Shown in pieces: positions 44,725-56,957 of a stretch of DNA of 64,000 nucleotides. Numbering within the stretch: position 1 is the first letter of the stretch; every line of letters begins with the position of its first letter. Position numbers and translations under genes: made by a program. Source of the stretch: Darksidea phi (lineage: Eukaryota > Ascomycota > Dothideomycetes > Pleosporales > Lentitheciaceae); NCBI GenBank assembly GCA_030770425.1, contig JASJFT010000090.1, forward strand, positions 62,001 through 126,000. The letters run 5' to 3'. Below the pieces are notes generated by a model. That model made no database searches. It saw only the letters and a program-made list of their open reading frames with translations, and was not told the DNA's origin.

Positions 44725-45845
44725 TTAAGCCTTGCGCTGCTTCTTTGACGGAGGCGACCCGCTTGACTTTTGTCCCTTGCCCACAAGCCCACGGATGTCA
44801 ATCTCGTCGCCTGAGTCGTCTTCATCCATACCGTCTATATCGCTAACTTCAATGTCGGAGAGCTCTTCGTCATCAGCCTCATGGGAGTGCTCTGAGAATG
44901 ATTAGCTTTGCTTCTTAGCAGTGCCAAGTAACGTACTGTAGTATTTGATCGCAGAGGGCCATAGATCCTCGGCGATGAGGGTAGCGATCTCATCGCCTTG
45001 TGGAAAGACCTCGGTCGCCTGATGGTCTACGTTGTCGTCGTCATTGTCATCGTCGGCTTCTTCGTCTAGTTTCTCTCCACGCTTGAGCTTCTCTAACCGT
45101 GCAGCGTCCTCCTTCTCCGCTTGCTCTGATTCCTCCGCGCTTATCCATCTGTAACTCGACACGAATGCGAACCAGGCGAAAAAGCTGAGTGATGCCTCGG
45201 TGCTCTGTGCAGTCTTCTCGGCCAATGCCTTGTACTCGGGCAGCTCGGTGTCCTTCTTTGACTTTGCCTTGCCATTGGACTCCTTTGCGAGCTTCTTCCT
45301 CGCTTGTGCAAGCTCGTATGCAGCGTCGGTGAGGCCCCCTGTCAAGTCTTTGCCCTTCTTCCAATCGATCTTGACAGGTTCAGAAACCAGACCCGCCCAG
45401 TCCTTGGACTTGCGGAACCAAAACTTCTTCTCAATCTCCTTGTTTGTGAAGTATTCGTTGTCGCCAAAGCCGAATTTGATAGAGACGCTGCGGGGTGAGC
45501 CTTTGGGGTCGTCGATCTCGAAGCGCGATACCTCGAAGGTCTGGAGGCAGTCCGCGAAGACTTGGGAATCAGAGGGCTGGATGAAGTTGTCGAGCTCAGG
45601 CGGGGTCTGTTCAAAGACGAGCGTCCAGAAGTGAGGGATCTTTGCAATGATCTCGGCGCGCTTCTTCCAAAGCGGTACATTCAGGGCGTTCGATTTGCGG
45701 ACTGCGCGAATTAGTTTCCATGACCAGAGTGCGCAGGTTGCCGGCACGTCTCACTGAGTTCTAGCTCAACATCTTCGAATTCTGCCTCGAGAATGCTGAG
45801 CTCCTCAAATCTCGCCATAACTTCTTCTGGGTTGGTTTCGGCCAT
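44725..45845 (-). CDS. SET/Vps75-type NAP-family histone chaperone, three exons, 340 aa
   Basis: Exons 45755-45845, 44937-45701 and 44725-44891 join through introns of 53 and 45 nt. The protein has a short N-terminal helix (MAETNPEEVMARFEELSILE) and then the NAP fold: PLWKKRAEIIAKIPHFWTLV, then SDSQVFADCLQTFEVSRFEI, and the conserved FGFGDNEYFTNKEIEKKFWF. An acidic and lysine-rich C-terminus follows. It should bind histones H2A-H2B/H3-H4 and act in chromatin assembly, in the nucleus and cytosol. The final tail DIRGLVGKGQKSSG..KKQRKA is basic and may be a nuclear localisation signal. An in-frame ATG at 45908 would add 21 residues; the shorter start is chosen because MAET.. fits the family better. 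Confidence 0.85.
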
Positions 45846-46575
45846 CTCGCGTTTGCGGCAGACAAGCCGGTCAGTGACGGAGCTTTCTAGAAGAGGCATG
45901 TTCAGCATTGTTTCAAATTTAAGTATGAATGTGTTTGGGGCGCACCTGTGTCCAGGATATTCCTATTTTAGATGGAGCTTTTATCGCGTTGGATGCGCAA
46001 TGGATGTTGTTGGGAGTTCGAGATTCCCTCATCCAAGATTTCCGGCTATGGCCCGAGCTTCGTGGCTTCCCATGAAATGACGCCACAGCGGACCCCCGAG
46101 CGACACACCAATCCACATCACTACATTATACATCCTGAATACCCTCACTCTACAATGACTATACGGCCACTCTCTAGTTGCAGATTTGATTCTGGCTCTC
46201 CTTACAATATCCCGCCAGTGACATAGGATCGCCCAGAATGTGCGCCGTGGAATCACCTACAGTACCAAGTGGTGGATCTAGGAATTGCAACACTTGGTTT
46301 CTGTAACTCACAAGGAAATCATCCACTGAAATGCAATCGGGAGCCTCGCCTGCAGCAGCCGTGATTCGCTGCGCCTCCTTCACCCGCCTGAAGGAGTCAT
46401 CCTCAATGAATCATGCCACATGGTGAAAACAAACCTCCGTAACAAAATCTAGTAATCGTCTGTCTGCTTCTTCACACTGGCCTATCCTATCACAGTACAA
46501 AATCACTCCAGCTCGCTATTCCTAACGATATTGGCACGCCCGATTCATCCAGAGGTCCTTTGTTGCAGCGAAATC
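45846..46575. other. Divergent promoter region
   Basis: About 730 bp between the starts of the histone-chaperone gene and the nucleotidyltransferase-like gene. No repeats are seen. Confidence 0.5.
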
Positions 46576-47730
46576 ATGGGTGGCCAAGCTTTCGTCGACG
46601 TCAAATCCGACACTCCAATCAGAATTCCACGCATGCCGCCAGCTGTCTATCAGAAAATCGCAGAGGACACCAGAGCCAAACTTGAGACGTTATTCAACCA
46701 CGTCACAATCCCACGAGAGGCGCCCGGAAAGCTAGACTACGGCGACATCGACTTCCTTGTCGAGGGGATACGCAGTTCCAACGATCGGGACATCTGGAGT
46801 ACGGTCAAATCTCTACTCGGGGCAAAACTTTACGTCTCACGTGGCGGCTCGCATTCGTTTGCCGTCCCACATCCAGACATATCTGATGCATATGTGCAGG
46901 TCGATGTGGAACTGGCGCCTGGTAACGGTACTCCTGAGAGTGCTGAGCTCTTCGAATGGACGAGGTGGATGAAAGGAGATTCTGATCTACTACAAATCAT
47001 CGGAATCTGTCATCGGCCGCTAGGTCTCACGTGCAATGACCGAGGTCTCCACGTCCGTGTCGAAGAAATTGAACCGTACAACAAAAAAAAGGCCTTGCTA
47101 TTTCTGACGCACGACCCGGATCAAGCAATGGAGCTCTACGGGCTGGATAAATCCAAATACTGGGCAGGATTCCAGGACGAAGCCGATTTGTTCGAGTGGG
47201 TATCTGGGGGCCGGTTCTTCGCACGAGAGATCTTCAATGGCCGTACGGAGAAGTCAAACGACCGTTCTCGTCAGAATAAACGTCCCATGTACCGCCGGTT
47301 TGTCGAGGAGTATATACCGGCGCATTCCAAAGCCGGTAACGGCAAATCATGGACCCGTAAGGAGGTTCTAGATGAGGCTCTCAACATGTTTGGCAAGCAC
47401 GAACAGTATCAGGCTATGTTAGCAGAGCACAATGCAAAAGAGGCGGAAGAGGCGCTCTGGATGCAGATACGAGAACGACTACCGGTGGACGGCAACTCCT
47501 TGGGGGTAGCGCTGAAGGGACTGAGGCGTTGGGTAGGCTTCACCGATGGTCGGCCTTGCATCGTGGCTCAGCCACTCGAGAGGACTCCTGTGTGGACAGC
47601 TTTGATCGCTCCCGAGTCGACAGCGGAAGTTTTGGATTGGGTCGCGAAGAACTGGCAAGAGGTTAAAGCGCTAGAAAAGAAGCGCGCAAAGGACGCGAAG
47701 GAGGCAGCGAAGAGCAACACGAGCGCGTGA
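46576..47730 (+). CDS. Nucleotidyltransferase-like fungal protein, 384 aa
   Basis: A single exon starts at ATG 46576 (MGGQAFVDVKSDTPIRIPRM). The segment PGKLDYGDIDFLVEG (about 52-66) has the G-D-x-D-hydrophobic pattern of the DNA-polymerase-beta-type nucleotidyltransferase fold, and AYVQVDVEL further on could supply a third acidic residue. The rest is soluble, ending in a Lys-rich helix (VKALEKKRAKDAKEAAK). Members are common in ascomycetes but have no known substrate. No antitoxin-like partner or operon logic is visible. The gene is intact and the fold call is an inference from the motif. Confidence 0.75.
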   Translation: MGGQAFVDVKSDTPIRIPRMPPAVYQKIAEDTRAKLETLFNHVTIPREAPGKLDYGDIDFLVEGIRSSNDRDIWSTVKSLLGAKLYVSRGGSHSFAVPHPDISDAYVQVDVELAPGNGTPESAELFEWTRWMKGDSDLLQIIGICHRPLGLTCNDRGLHVRVEEIEPYNKKKALLFLTHDPDQAMELYGLDKSKYWAGFQDEADLFEWVSGGRFFAREIFNGRTEKSNDRSRQNKRPMYRRFVEEYIPAHSKAGNGKSWTRKEVLDEALNMFGKHEQYQAMLAEHNAKEAEEALWMQIRERLPVDGNSLGVALKGLRRWVGFTDGRPCIVAQPLERTPVWTALIAPESTAEVLDWVAKNWQEVKALEKKRAKDAKEAAKSNTSA

Positions 47731-48735
47731 CATGCGCACTCGGACGAAGAAAAGATTAGACCGCGCACCAGAGTATAGCGAGTTCCGGTAGACACCTATC
47801 AGTTGAGACGAAAAAGAGCCAGCATTACCGCAGAGAGAGAGATATCCTTGGATATTACGTATTCGAAGCATAGTCTCGTATCCATAGCACAATCACACAA
47901 TAATACACTCACACCAACACCGCTGCTCATCCAAACCAAAACCGTCCGCAAAAAAAACCACCACCACCACCACACTACACACTACACACTACACACTAGC
48001 TCCGCCCTCCCCCTCGCACCAAAACTAATCTCACACGTGCTTACCTCACATGACGCACACCCCTCCCCTTTCCCCATCTCCTTCTCCTTCCCCATCCCCT
48101 TCCCTCCACCAAAGCCAAGGTCAAAGCCAAAGCCAAGGCCAAAGCCAAAGCCAAAGCCAAAGCCGACAATACCCTCTCTCGGACCCTACAAGGCAAGAAT
48201 TTCCCCGGTCCCTTCGGACGTGCAAAAAAAATTCAGTTTCGAAGGGGTAATGGTAATGTGGTAGTTTTGAAGGGGTAACAGGAATGCGGTATGACGCGTG
48301 CTTATTCGTTGAGAGGGGGGGTGCGCATGGGACTAAGAGGAAAAGGACCGGGCCGATATCTGGTGGTAGTGGATGGGTCTAGGGTTTTCCGTGGTTGGGT
48401 TAGGGTGGGAAAAATTGAGGGTTGGCCGTGCATGTTGTGCGCGGCGAGAGAGGGAAAAGTTGGAATGATGGGAGGGATATAAACAGGGAGGGGGAGCTAT
48501 TGGTTTGGTATGATTTTGAATTTTGTTTTTCTTTTCGGTTTTCGGGAGGTCAGATTCTGCATTTAGTTTTTGGATTCTTTGTGCCGGCTGGTACCGAATT
48601 GGGCGGTGACGAAATCTCGAAGAAGCGACTAGGAACCGCGACCACCCGATATTGACCGAGCCGGCGTGAACGGCGGACACCACCACCTTTTCTATCAGCG
48701 GCAAGAAGGCATTCCGGATGCCTCTTCTAAGGGAG
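47731..48735. other. Intergenic region with CAC and AAAGCC repeats
   Basis: Short CAC and ACACTAC runs lie at 47965-48000, and an (AAAGCC)n hexamer run at about 48110-48165. The rest, up to the asparaginase start, is unremarkable. Confidence 0.55.
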
Positions 48736-50716
48736 ATGGACGGCACGTTCCCAGAACTCCAGCTGCCCGAATCACGAGTCCTCATCATCATCACAGGTGC
48801 GAGAAGCGGACATGCGCCGTTGCACTAAGGCCAAAAGCTCACGTTTTCACAGGCGGCACGATATGTATGCAAAGATCTGAGGATGGGCTGGTGCCCGCAA
48901 GAGGGTTTTTGAAAGCAGGGCTCGCGCCACGGCCGTGCTTCAATGACGGTTCTTACCCTGAGCCGTTGGAGATAGCCATCGATGACAAGGGTACGCGGAA
49001 AGCTGTGCAGAGCTTGAGGACCCCTATCAGCGCCTACGACCGCCGCGTTCGATACTCTGTGCTCGAGTTTGAAAAATTGCTCGACAGCAGTTCGATCGAC
49101 GCGGCCGGATGGGACCAAATTGCCAACACCATCTATCGAAACTACCAGCTATTCGACGCGTTCGTGGTACTCCATGGCACCGACTCTCTGGCCTACACGT
49201 GCTCGGCGCTGAGCTTCATGCTCCACAACCTGGGCAAGCCCGTCATCGTCACTGGATCACAGGCGCCGATGATGCAGCTGCAGACGGATGCCGAAGACAA
49301 CCTGCTGGGAGCCTTGATCATCGCCGGACACTTCATGATCCCAGAGGTGTGTCTCTTCTTCAACTTTAAACTGTTTCGCGGCAACCGCGCGACGAAAATC
49401 TCGGCAGACGACTTTCAGGCGTTTGCAAGTCCCAATCTCCCTCCTCTGGCGGCAATCACTTCGCTCCGGACGAACGTCTCGTGGAACAATGTGTACCGGC
49501 CGACAAGCATGCATCCGTTCAGCATCCAAACAAAACTGGACACCGCACATGTGGCTTGCCTCCGGATTTTCCCGGGCATGAAGCCAGAAATGGTGGATGC
49601 CGTTCTGCATCTGGAAGGCATCAAGGGACTGGTGCTGGAAACTTTCGGAGCGGGGAACACGCCTGGAGGCCCCGATAGTGCGATGACACGTATCCTGGCA
49701 GACGCAGTCAAGAGGGGGATCGTTATCGTCAATGTGACCCAGTGCCTGAGCGGCAGCGTGAGTCCGCTTTATGCACCCGCAACCATCTTGGGCCGAGCGG
49801 GCGTGGTGTTTGGAATGGACATGACGTCGGAAGCGGCGCTGACGAAGATGGCCTATCTGCTGGCGCTCCCGGACGCGACGCCCGAAGAAGTGGCCAGGCG
49901 GATGTCGATCTCCATCCGTGGAGAGCTGACGGAAGCGACACGCACACACTTTGAGCATCCCAAGACAAGCGGCGCTCTTACGCCCGAGCTGTCGAGTCTG
50001 ACGGCGCTTGGGTATGCTATCCAGAAGGGCAATCTGCAAGATGCAAGGGACATCATTCGGGGCGAGCCCCGGTGGCTGCTGAACGATGCCGACTACAATC
50101 TAAATACTCCCGTGGTAAGTGCAACCCTTGGATCCACGCGTCCGGTCTTATCGCTGGCTGTCGTCGGGGCGGCCAGCGGAGGAACCAAGTCGCACCGACG
50201 GTGCTGGATGAGCGGCGAGCCTTGTTGCCAGAGCCGGCATCGGAAGCAGCGATATTGCGGGTGAGAGGGTGCGACGACACTATCTCTGATGATGAGGTGA
50301 GAGGCCGTCGGCGCGATCAGGCACGAAGCCATACAGAGGGCAGAACCGGCTCGGCGGGAGCACGAGCGCGCTCTTATCTCTCGCCTCATCCAGCACGGAA
50401 GGGGACAACTATTCTCCGGACGATGCACAGATTGCGCTGGGGCATGCGATGCTGACGATGCTTGCAGCACCTCGCGGCCGCTGGGCCGAACGTCGAAATC
50501 CTGCGCGAGTTCCTCGAGCAGGGCGCGTCGGTGCACCTCCGCAACCGCAGCGGGAACACGCCGCTCTTCCTGGCGGCGTCGGCGGGGCTGAGGGAGCATG
50601 TGGAGATGCTAAAGGCTGCCGGGGCCCATATACACTCTGATGAAATAGCCACGGCGCGGATGCACGCGGCGGCGGGCGACGGCAACGCGGCGGTCTGGGA
50701 GCTGGTGATTGGCTGA
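48736..50716 (+). CDS. L-asparaginase (type I-like) with C-terminal ankyrin repeats, 523 aa
   Basis: Exons 48736-48796, 48853-50114 and 50468-50716. The first exon ends in ESRVLIIITG and the second opens with GTICMQRSEDG, restoring the TGGTI active-site motif across the intron. The second Thr motif is LHGTDSLAYT, and VTGSQAPM, QTDAEDNLLGAL and ETFGAGNTPG follow, all typical of cytosolic asparaginases that release ammonia from asparagine. The last about 120 residues (GYAIQKGNLQDARDII.., NTPVHLAAAGPNVEILREFL, SVHLRNRSGNTPLFLAAS) form ankyrin repeats, as in fungal and animal 60-kDa asparaginases. The second intron is 353 nt, long for this window, but its ends (GTAAGT, GCTTGCAG) join NTPV to HLAAAG perfectly. 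Confidence 0.9.
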
Positions 50717-52339
50717 GGCGACGGGCGGTCCTGGATGTGCTGGAACGACGGGTAATTGTGGTCCTGGGTGCGGCTGCTGGGCTGCATGATGGCATTTGTT
50801 AGTCAAGATGATGAATGCCTGGGCCGACGGGATGCCGCCATGGCGGGTCTGGTGACGGGCCGGGGTGGCTGCGGAGGAGCCTGACTGCGGGGGGTGGGCA
50901 AATGGCATGGGCAGGGGAGGGCTGGGCTGGGCCGGGCTGGACACGGGAGCTCCATGTGTGCTCGGCTGGCTGCGATTTGACGAGTGGGCTATATACGTCA
51001 CGAATAGAGTGTGCTGTGTAGAGGTGGTTTTCGGTTACTTGAGAGAAATGCTGCATGCCAAGCGGGTGCTCAACGGTGGTCCAGCTCTCCGGCGGGCGCA
51101 GGGCCATCCGTCGGTCATGGTCCCGTAGTCGTCCTGCCCTCTGTCCTGCCTGTCCTGCTCGATGCAACCCTGCCCGACTCGTCGTCGCAGTGCAAAGCTG
51201 GAGGCGGGAAGCCATGTCTGGAGAGGGTGTTGGCAGCCCGCCGGAATGCCCCGCGCCCCGGTAGTAGTCGGTATACACGCGTAGTACGAGGTGCTCTACT
51301 GTGTAGGGCTAGCGTACGCTTCGACTACCGACTGGGGTATGGCCAGGCTCCACCACCATCACCACCACCACTACCACCACTACCACCACTACCACCACTA
51401 CCTCCACCACCACCACCGCCGCCGCCGCCATGGCGTCTGCGCCCGCACCACCGCAGCGGGCGGTATGAGCAAATGGCGCGGCTTGGGGGCCCGCTGGCGT
51501 GTGGGCGGCATCACCCTCGGTCTGCCAGAGCGTTTCGTCGGCGTGCTAGTTTGCACGTTCTGCCCCGGCCGAGATCCAATTCGTCCCTGGCGCTGTGCTA
51601 TTAGGTAATTTGCTCCCCCAGCGCCGTCATGTCGAAGTAAGAGACGGCGGACGGGGCGGACAGGTCGTACAGCATGGCCGGTCCTGTGTCGAGCATCTCC
51701 TGCTTCTCCGCCACTCCTGTCGTTGCCGTCGTTCGTGTCCTTGCTGTCGTCCCGCCAGGCGGCGCGGTGCCCGCTGGCTGCTATAAGTTCAAATGGTTTG
51801 CTACGCGCCTCTAGGCGGCCCTCTACCGCAGCCGACAGCAGTCCCGTCTCCTCGTCCGCCCTGCCCTGCATACAGCCGCGCTCACGTGTCTGGTGCCTGG
51901 CTGCCCCCGGCGCAGCATCACAGTGCTCGGTACGCTACGCTGCGCTGCGCTGCGCTGCGCTGCGCTAATTGTCGAGAAGTCTCTTTGTGCCCTCCCCCAG
52001 CACGTGCGGCCTGCGTAGACCCACACTCCGAATCCGCTGGCATACCACTACCGCCGCAGCCACAACCACCACCACAACTGTCCCCGGCCCGCACTCGCAC
52101 TCGCACTCCCGCTCCCATTGATTTGCCCATCGCCCGGCATCCAGCTCTGCCACTGCGCCCCGTACCTGCTGCGAGCCCGGCGGCGCGGTTCGGTCGCCTC
52201 GGTCGAGTCTGCTGGTTACTAGTCACTATATCAACTGCGACCCTCGGCGCTGCATGCACAGTCCCAACGGCCCACCCCATCGCTCTCCCCGCGCCAGAGC
52301 CGCTTCTTTTTCTGCTCCTCCTCCCCCTCGAGCCTCCGC
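50717..52339. other. Long intergenic region with simple repeats
   Basis: A (CCA/ACC)n run spans about 51350-51428 and a (GCTGC)n run about 51938-51966. GC-rich frames here are long by composition only. It probably contains the promoter and leader of the NmrA-like gene. Confidence 0.55.
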
Positions 52340-53598
52340 ATGTTGACCGAGCCACGCATGCAGAGGACCGTCGTCACCATCAACAGCAATGGCCGCCAGT
52401 CGGCGAGCTTCATTCGCGTGGCTTCCGCTTTGGGATGGCAGGTGCGCGCCCAGATGCGCGACATGAACGGCATCGTCGCAGAGGAGCTCTCGGGCCTGCC
52501 CCACGTCACCGTCTACGTCGGCCGCCTCGAGGACCGCAAATTCCTCGACGACCTGTTCAAGAGCGCTCAATGCGCCTTCATCAACACCACCCATTGGGGC
52601 GACGAGGTCGCCGTCGGCAAGTTGCTCGCCGATGCCGCAAAAAAGGCCGGCATCCAGCACTACATCTACTCGAGCATGCCCGACCATTCCGTTTTCGGCA
52701 AGCCCTGGAGGGCCCTCCCACTCTGGGCCCCCAAGTTCACCATCGAGCAGTACATCCGCCAGATCGGCCTCCCCTCGACCTTTGTCTACTGCGGCATCTA
52801 CCACAACAACTTCACCGGCCTGGACTTTCCTCTCTTCCGCATACAGTACCAGCCCGACGGCAGCTTCGTCTGGCAGGCGCCCTTCCACCCCGACCAAAAA
52901 CTCCCGTGGCTGGATTCGGAGCACGACATCGGCCCTGCCGTCTACCAGCTGTTCAAGGAAGGCCCGCGCAAGTGGAACGGCAAACGGTAAGCGCAGTGCA
53001 TATTGGTCTCCCCACATGCACCTCTCTTTTCCCACAAGCGCCACGATTTCGTGGCGCCATGTCCTCCTCTACCTTGCGCTGGTCGCCGAAATTCATGCCA
53101 GCCACGTGCCACCTCGTGATTGCCTACTGACTGAGTCGTTAGCATTCCGCTGGCATACGAAGTCTTGACGCCCAGGGAAGTTTGCAAGGCCTTCAGCCGC
53201 GGCCTAGGACGGTCGGTTCACTACAGGCGAGGACCTATTGTGATCAACGTGCCCACGCCCATTGGATACCGCGAGCACCTGTCCGCCCTCGAGGAGACGC
53301 TAGCCGAGAAGGGTGCTCCGTACTTTGGCCCGGACCTCGAGAAGGACTGTCCCGGTGTTGCGCTCGAGCTGTGGGAGGGCAACCGCAGCATGCAAGAGTA
53401 CGCGCAGGAGGTCTTTCCGGTCGAGGAGGCTGCCAACGGCCTGACGTGGATGGAGGAGGTAGAGACACCTCGCCGCGAAGTCGAATTGGATTTCCAGGTC
53501 AACTGCTGACTCGCTTCTTCTTCTCGCAGGCTAAAGTCCTCCAGCATTTCAACGGCGTTCTGCGCTTGACCGAGCAGCTCAATCAAGCCCGGCTCTAG
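52340..53598 (+). CDS. NmrA-like NAD(P)-binding protein, three exons, 343 aa
   Basis: Exons 52340-52986, 53143-53458 and 53530-53598 join in frame (introns 156 and 71 nt). The N-terminus TVVTINSNGRQSASFIRVAS is a Rossmann dinucleotide-binding turn in the degenerate NmrA form. VRAQMRDMNG, YIYSSMPD, YCGIYHNNF and the C-terminal PLAYEVLTPREVCKAF follow the NmrA/HSCARG order. Such proteins are redox sensors or regulators rather than enzymes, as the catalytic Tyr-Lys pair is usually lost (family knowledge). The end TWMEEAKVLQHFNGVLRLTE is helical. ATG 52340 is used; ATG 52358 (MQRTVVTI) is equally possible. Confidence 0.85.
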
Positions 53599-54137
53599 CG
53601 TCTCTTCGTTATCTCCTTCCATTTTCCGGCGTCTGGCGGCACACTTGGTCCGCATCTCATCTATTTTGAAGCACAACGGAAGGAAAGGCATGTGCATGCA
53701 TGGTGCGGGAGCCACGGGTAACTCGGATTGGGTGTTCTGCATCTAGTTGCGCTCGAGTGCTGCGTGCAAGCATGGTGTTTTGGGCTGCTACTATTAGCAT
53801 GAGCGTATTGCATAGGGCCGGACATCTGCATCAAAAGTCTTTGTAGTTTTTCTCTTCGACAAATCTCTATTCGATGACGCTGCAACGAGGTTATGATGGG
53901 CAGCTTGCGGTGGCATGGTCTAGAAGACCGCTTTGACGGTAGCTGGCGAACAAATATTGAAAGTCTTCTCCATCGCTTGAACCATTCCTCTTGTGCAGAT
54001 GCCTTCTCACACTACATAAACTACGACCGAAACAGCGGCCAAGTCAGTGAGATCTGCTTAGTCATCTCCTCGCACGGACCCTGCGATTTTCCAACTCGAT
54101 GCTTCGCCCGCACCTGCACCTCCCGAACACCACCGAA
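53599..54137. other. Intergenic region
   Basis: Between two same-direction genes. Nothing further is seen. Confidence 0.5.
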
Positions 54138-55087
54138 ATGGCGACAGCACTGCGGACAGGCGCGTCGCGCGCCAGCGCAGTCCTGTCTCGGCCAGCCAAG
54201 TCGCCAGCCCGCAGAAGGCCGGCAGCCAGGATCCCGCACCAGTCGAAGAAGCTCATGCTGGACATGCACAGGGGACTCTACCCAGACATGTATGATGCGG
54301 CTGGGAAGCCTACGCGGCCAATTGAGATGCCGAGGCCGGTGATACGGAATGGGCGCGCGGCCGGATTGAATCAGACGGCTGAGATGCTGCTGAGGAGGCA
54401 TCGCGAGGAGAAGTTTTATCAGTTTTATCGGAAGAAGTTGAGACGTAGGTATTCCTTCTCAATTTCTCCCCGTAAAGAGTCGGCACGGCCAATTGGACCA
54501 TTTATGCCGTATTTGGAACGTTGGGAAGACGCAGCTGGTCTAATGGGCGCACAGAGAAAAACATCCCCTACCGCAGACCCACGGGCGGCATCACGAGAAC
54601 CTGCCCGGACCCCGTCTCCGCCGTAACAGCCTCCCAAATAGCACTCCTCGACCCAACAGGCGCCCGCACGCGCCTCTTCGCAAAAGACAACCCCGAATGC
54701 GCCCGCGTAGGCGACATCATCCTCGTCCGCCAACGCACAGGCGACCCCTTCGCCGGCGTATGCATAAACATCCGCCGCCAGGGCATCGACACGGCCATCC
54801 TGCTCCGCGGCCAGCTCACGCGCGTCGGCGTCGAGATGTGGTATAAGGTGTACAGTCCGCTGGTGGAAGGCATCGAGGTGGTGCAGAGGCGGGTTAAGAG
54901 GGCTAGGAGAGCGAGATTGACGTATATGCGCAAGCCTAAGCATGATAGGGGGAGCGTGGAGAATGTGGTTCGAGTGTATTTGAGGCAGAAGGCGGCGTTG
55001 GGCACGGCGGATGGCGCCAAGAAGAAGGGTGCTGGTGCGGCGGCGCTGGGTGGGAAGAAGGGCGGGAAGAGGGGGAAGAAGAGGTAA
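54138..55087 (+). CDS. img1: Mitochondrial large-subunit ribosomal protein bL19m, two exons, 279 aa
   Basis: Exons 54138-54444 and 54555-55087 join by a 110-nt intron. The N-terminus (MATALRTGASRASAVLSRPA) is Arg/Ser/Ala-rich and free of acidic residues, a mitochondrial presequence. The second exon carries the bL19 fold: ECARVGDIILVRQRTGDPFA, GVCINIRRQGIDTAILLRGQ, then VGVEMWYKVYSPLVEGIEVV and QRRVKRARRARLTYMRKPKH. It ends in a Lys/Gly-rich tail. It belongs to the mitochondrial 54S subunit, near the intersubunit bridge. An in-frame ATG at 54099 is possible; 54138 has the better start context (GAAATGG). Confidence 0.9.
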
Positions 55088-55595
55088 GGCTTTGAGGAGA
55101 CTGGAGGGTGTATTATAGTGTGCTTGGGATGGGATGATTGTACTATATGTACTGGTAAAGGACTGTATAAAGATCCTTACGCTCGAAGATGTGGAAGGTT
55201 GACTCATGCCTACCGTGACGTGTCTCATTTGATGAAATAGTCTCTATAGAGGCAGCTAGCACACGATGCCCGCAACCCAGGTGCCGTCAATCATACACGG
55301 CATATGGTACCAAGCTCAAAGGCCGGCTACTCGTACGCTCCAGTCACGCGCCAAAGCTCATCAACCCCACAGATATATTATTCCAACAAGCGCCCTCGAA
55401 CAGATAACAGTCTCTTTGTGTCTCACATTTCTCCAACCTACATACACTTTGCAATCTGCTTGCGGAATGCGACTGCGTTTGTTGTGTGGTTTGTGGTTTA
55501 GGACGACTCCTGTTGTTGAGGTTTGAGATTAAGTGGGGTTGTTGGAGCGGTTGGATGGGATTATTGGTCTGGTCTGGGGGTTGTTGGGTAGATGG

Positions 55596-55685
55596 GGATG
55601 GGGATGGAAATGGAAATGGAAATGGAAATGGAAATGGAAATGGAAATGGAAATGGAAATGGAAATGGAAATGGAAATGGAGATGG
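55596..55685 (+). repeat. (GGAAAT)n hexanucleotide array
   Basis: About 14 copies of GGAAAT in perfect register, followed by GGAGAT variants. Confidence 0.9.
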
Positions 55686-55799
55686 AGAGGAGATGGAGAT
55701 GGAGGGTTGATGGAGATGGAGGGTAGATGGAAATGGAAATAAGACGGCAAAAGGGCGGGCCTACCCATGAAATTCCCAGTGCGTCTGTAGTAAAGTATA

Positions 55800-55868
55800 A
55801 GTCAGGTCACGTCACGTCAAGGAAAGTCAAGTCAAGTCAAGTAAAGTCAAGACAAGTCAAGTCAAGTA
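55800..55868 (+). repeat. (GTCAA)n pentanucleotide array
   Basis: Imperfect GTCAA/GTCAC/GTAAA units. Confidence 0.8.
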
Positions 55869-55996
55869 AGAAAAAGAAAAAGTAAGAAAAAGTAAGAAAA
55901 AGTAAGAAAAAGTAAGAAAAGGTAAGAAAAGGTAAGAAAAGGTAAGAAAAGGTAAGAAAAGGTAAGAAAAGGTAAGAAAAGGTAAGAAAAAGTAGT
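55866..55996 (+). repeat. (GTAAGAAAAG)n decanucleotide array
   Basis: About 12 units of GTAAGAAAAA then GTAAGAAAAG; the change from A to G at the last position splits the array into two blocks. Confidence 0.9.
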
Positions 55997-56957
55997 TTTC
56001 CAAACACCCGAACAACCCTCCCTAACTATATAAACGCCATCATAAATTTCTTTTAGATTTACACAGTAGGCGTCTCCTTTGGTAAGATCCTGTCAATGCA
56101 ATGGTGAGAGATGGAAAGGAAATGTTATGCAGTGTTGGATTAAGTTGGATTGGATTGGTTGGATAAGGGGGTGGAGAGAGAGTGTGTGTGTGTGTATGTG
56201 GTGCTGGGATTGCACAAAACGGAACAAAACGGAACGGAACGGAACGAAATACCTAGTTGCGTTGAAATGTGATATCCAAAGGAAAACACTAAGTGTGCGT
56301 GAGGTTGTAGCAGTTTCCACTTCTAATTCTACTTCCGCTTCTAATTTCAATTTCCCAATCTAACTGCATACCGTATCCTATTCACAAGCACGGCGCAAAC
56401 TTCCCCCCACGCAATCTAATCCGTATGTAAACACATCCCGCCTCATCCTCGTACTATTCTGAGCCTAAACGCTATCAACGTATTTATTTTGATATTTATC
56501 TTGAGACATTTCGTTGGTTGGTGTGTTTGTCGATTGCGTGTTTTAGCGTCCAACGCTGAGATGAGAGTGAGTCGAATCAGGTGAGTAAAAATTAATGAGT
56601 CGTTGCGATGTTGAATGAGGGTAGAGGGGAGATTAGAACTGGATGGTAGAATGGTTTTAGAAAGGTAGAGGGTGGGAGGGCGGTGAGCGTAACGGGGGAA
56701 GGAATAGTAAGGGTGGAGTTCAGTTGCTCAGAAGTAGGGGAGGGCGAGGGGGGGCTAATAGGAACGGTTTGGAGACGTGTTTGTGGCAGCAGGGTATATA
56801 TTAGATAATTGGGCCCGAGAATAGAATATGCTTCGTAGTAACTATACTGTTGGGCATGGAAAGCCAACGCATGTATAACCGCGAGGATCTTGAAAACAAA
56901 CATGTGCAACGAAAGATAATTATATGTGAATCAAGCCATACCTCCCACCCTGCCGTC

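Larger units (their letters stand above)
55088..56957. other. Gene-free region dominated by simple repeats
   Basis: Apart from the arrays listed separately, only A/T- and G-rich low-complexity DNA is seen, including a GT run at about 56182-56196 and GGAAC/AAAAC repeats at about 56215-56245. Confidence 0.6.

Noticed and set aside
51793..53130. 445-codon Pro/Arg/His-rich frame overlapping the NmrA-like gene
   Set aside because: It is a composition artefact of GC-rich DNA; the NmrA frame has family motifs and consistent introns.
54425..55228. 267-codon antisense frame opposite bL19m
   Set aside because: The sense strand has unmistakable ribosomal-protein conservation.
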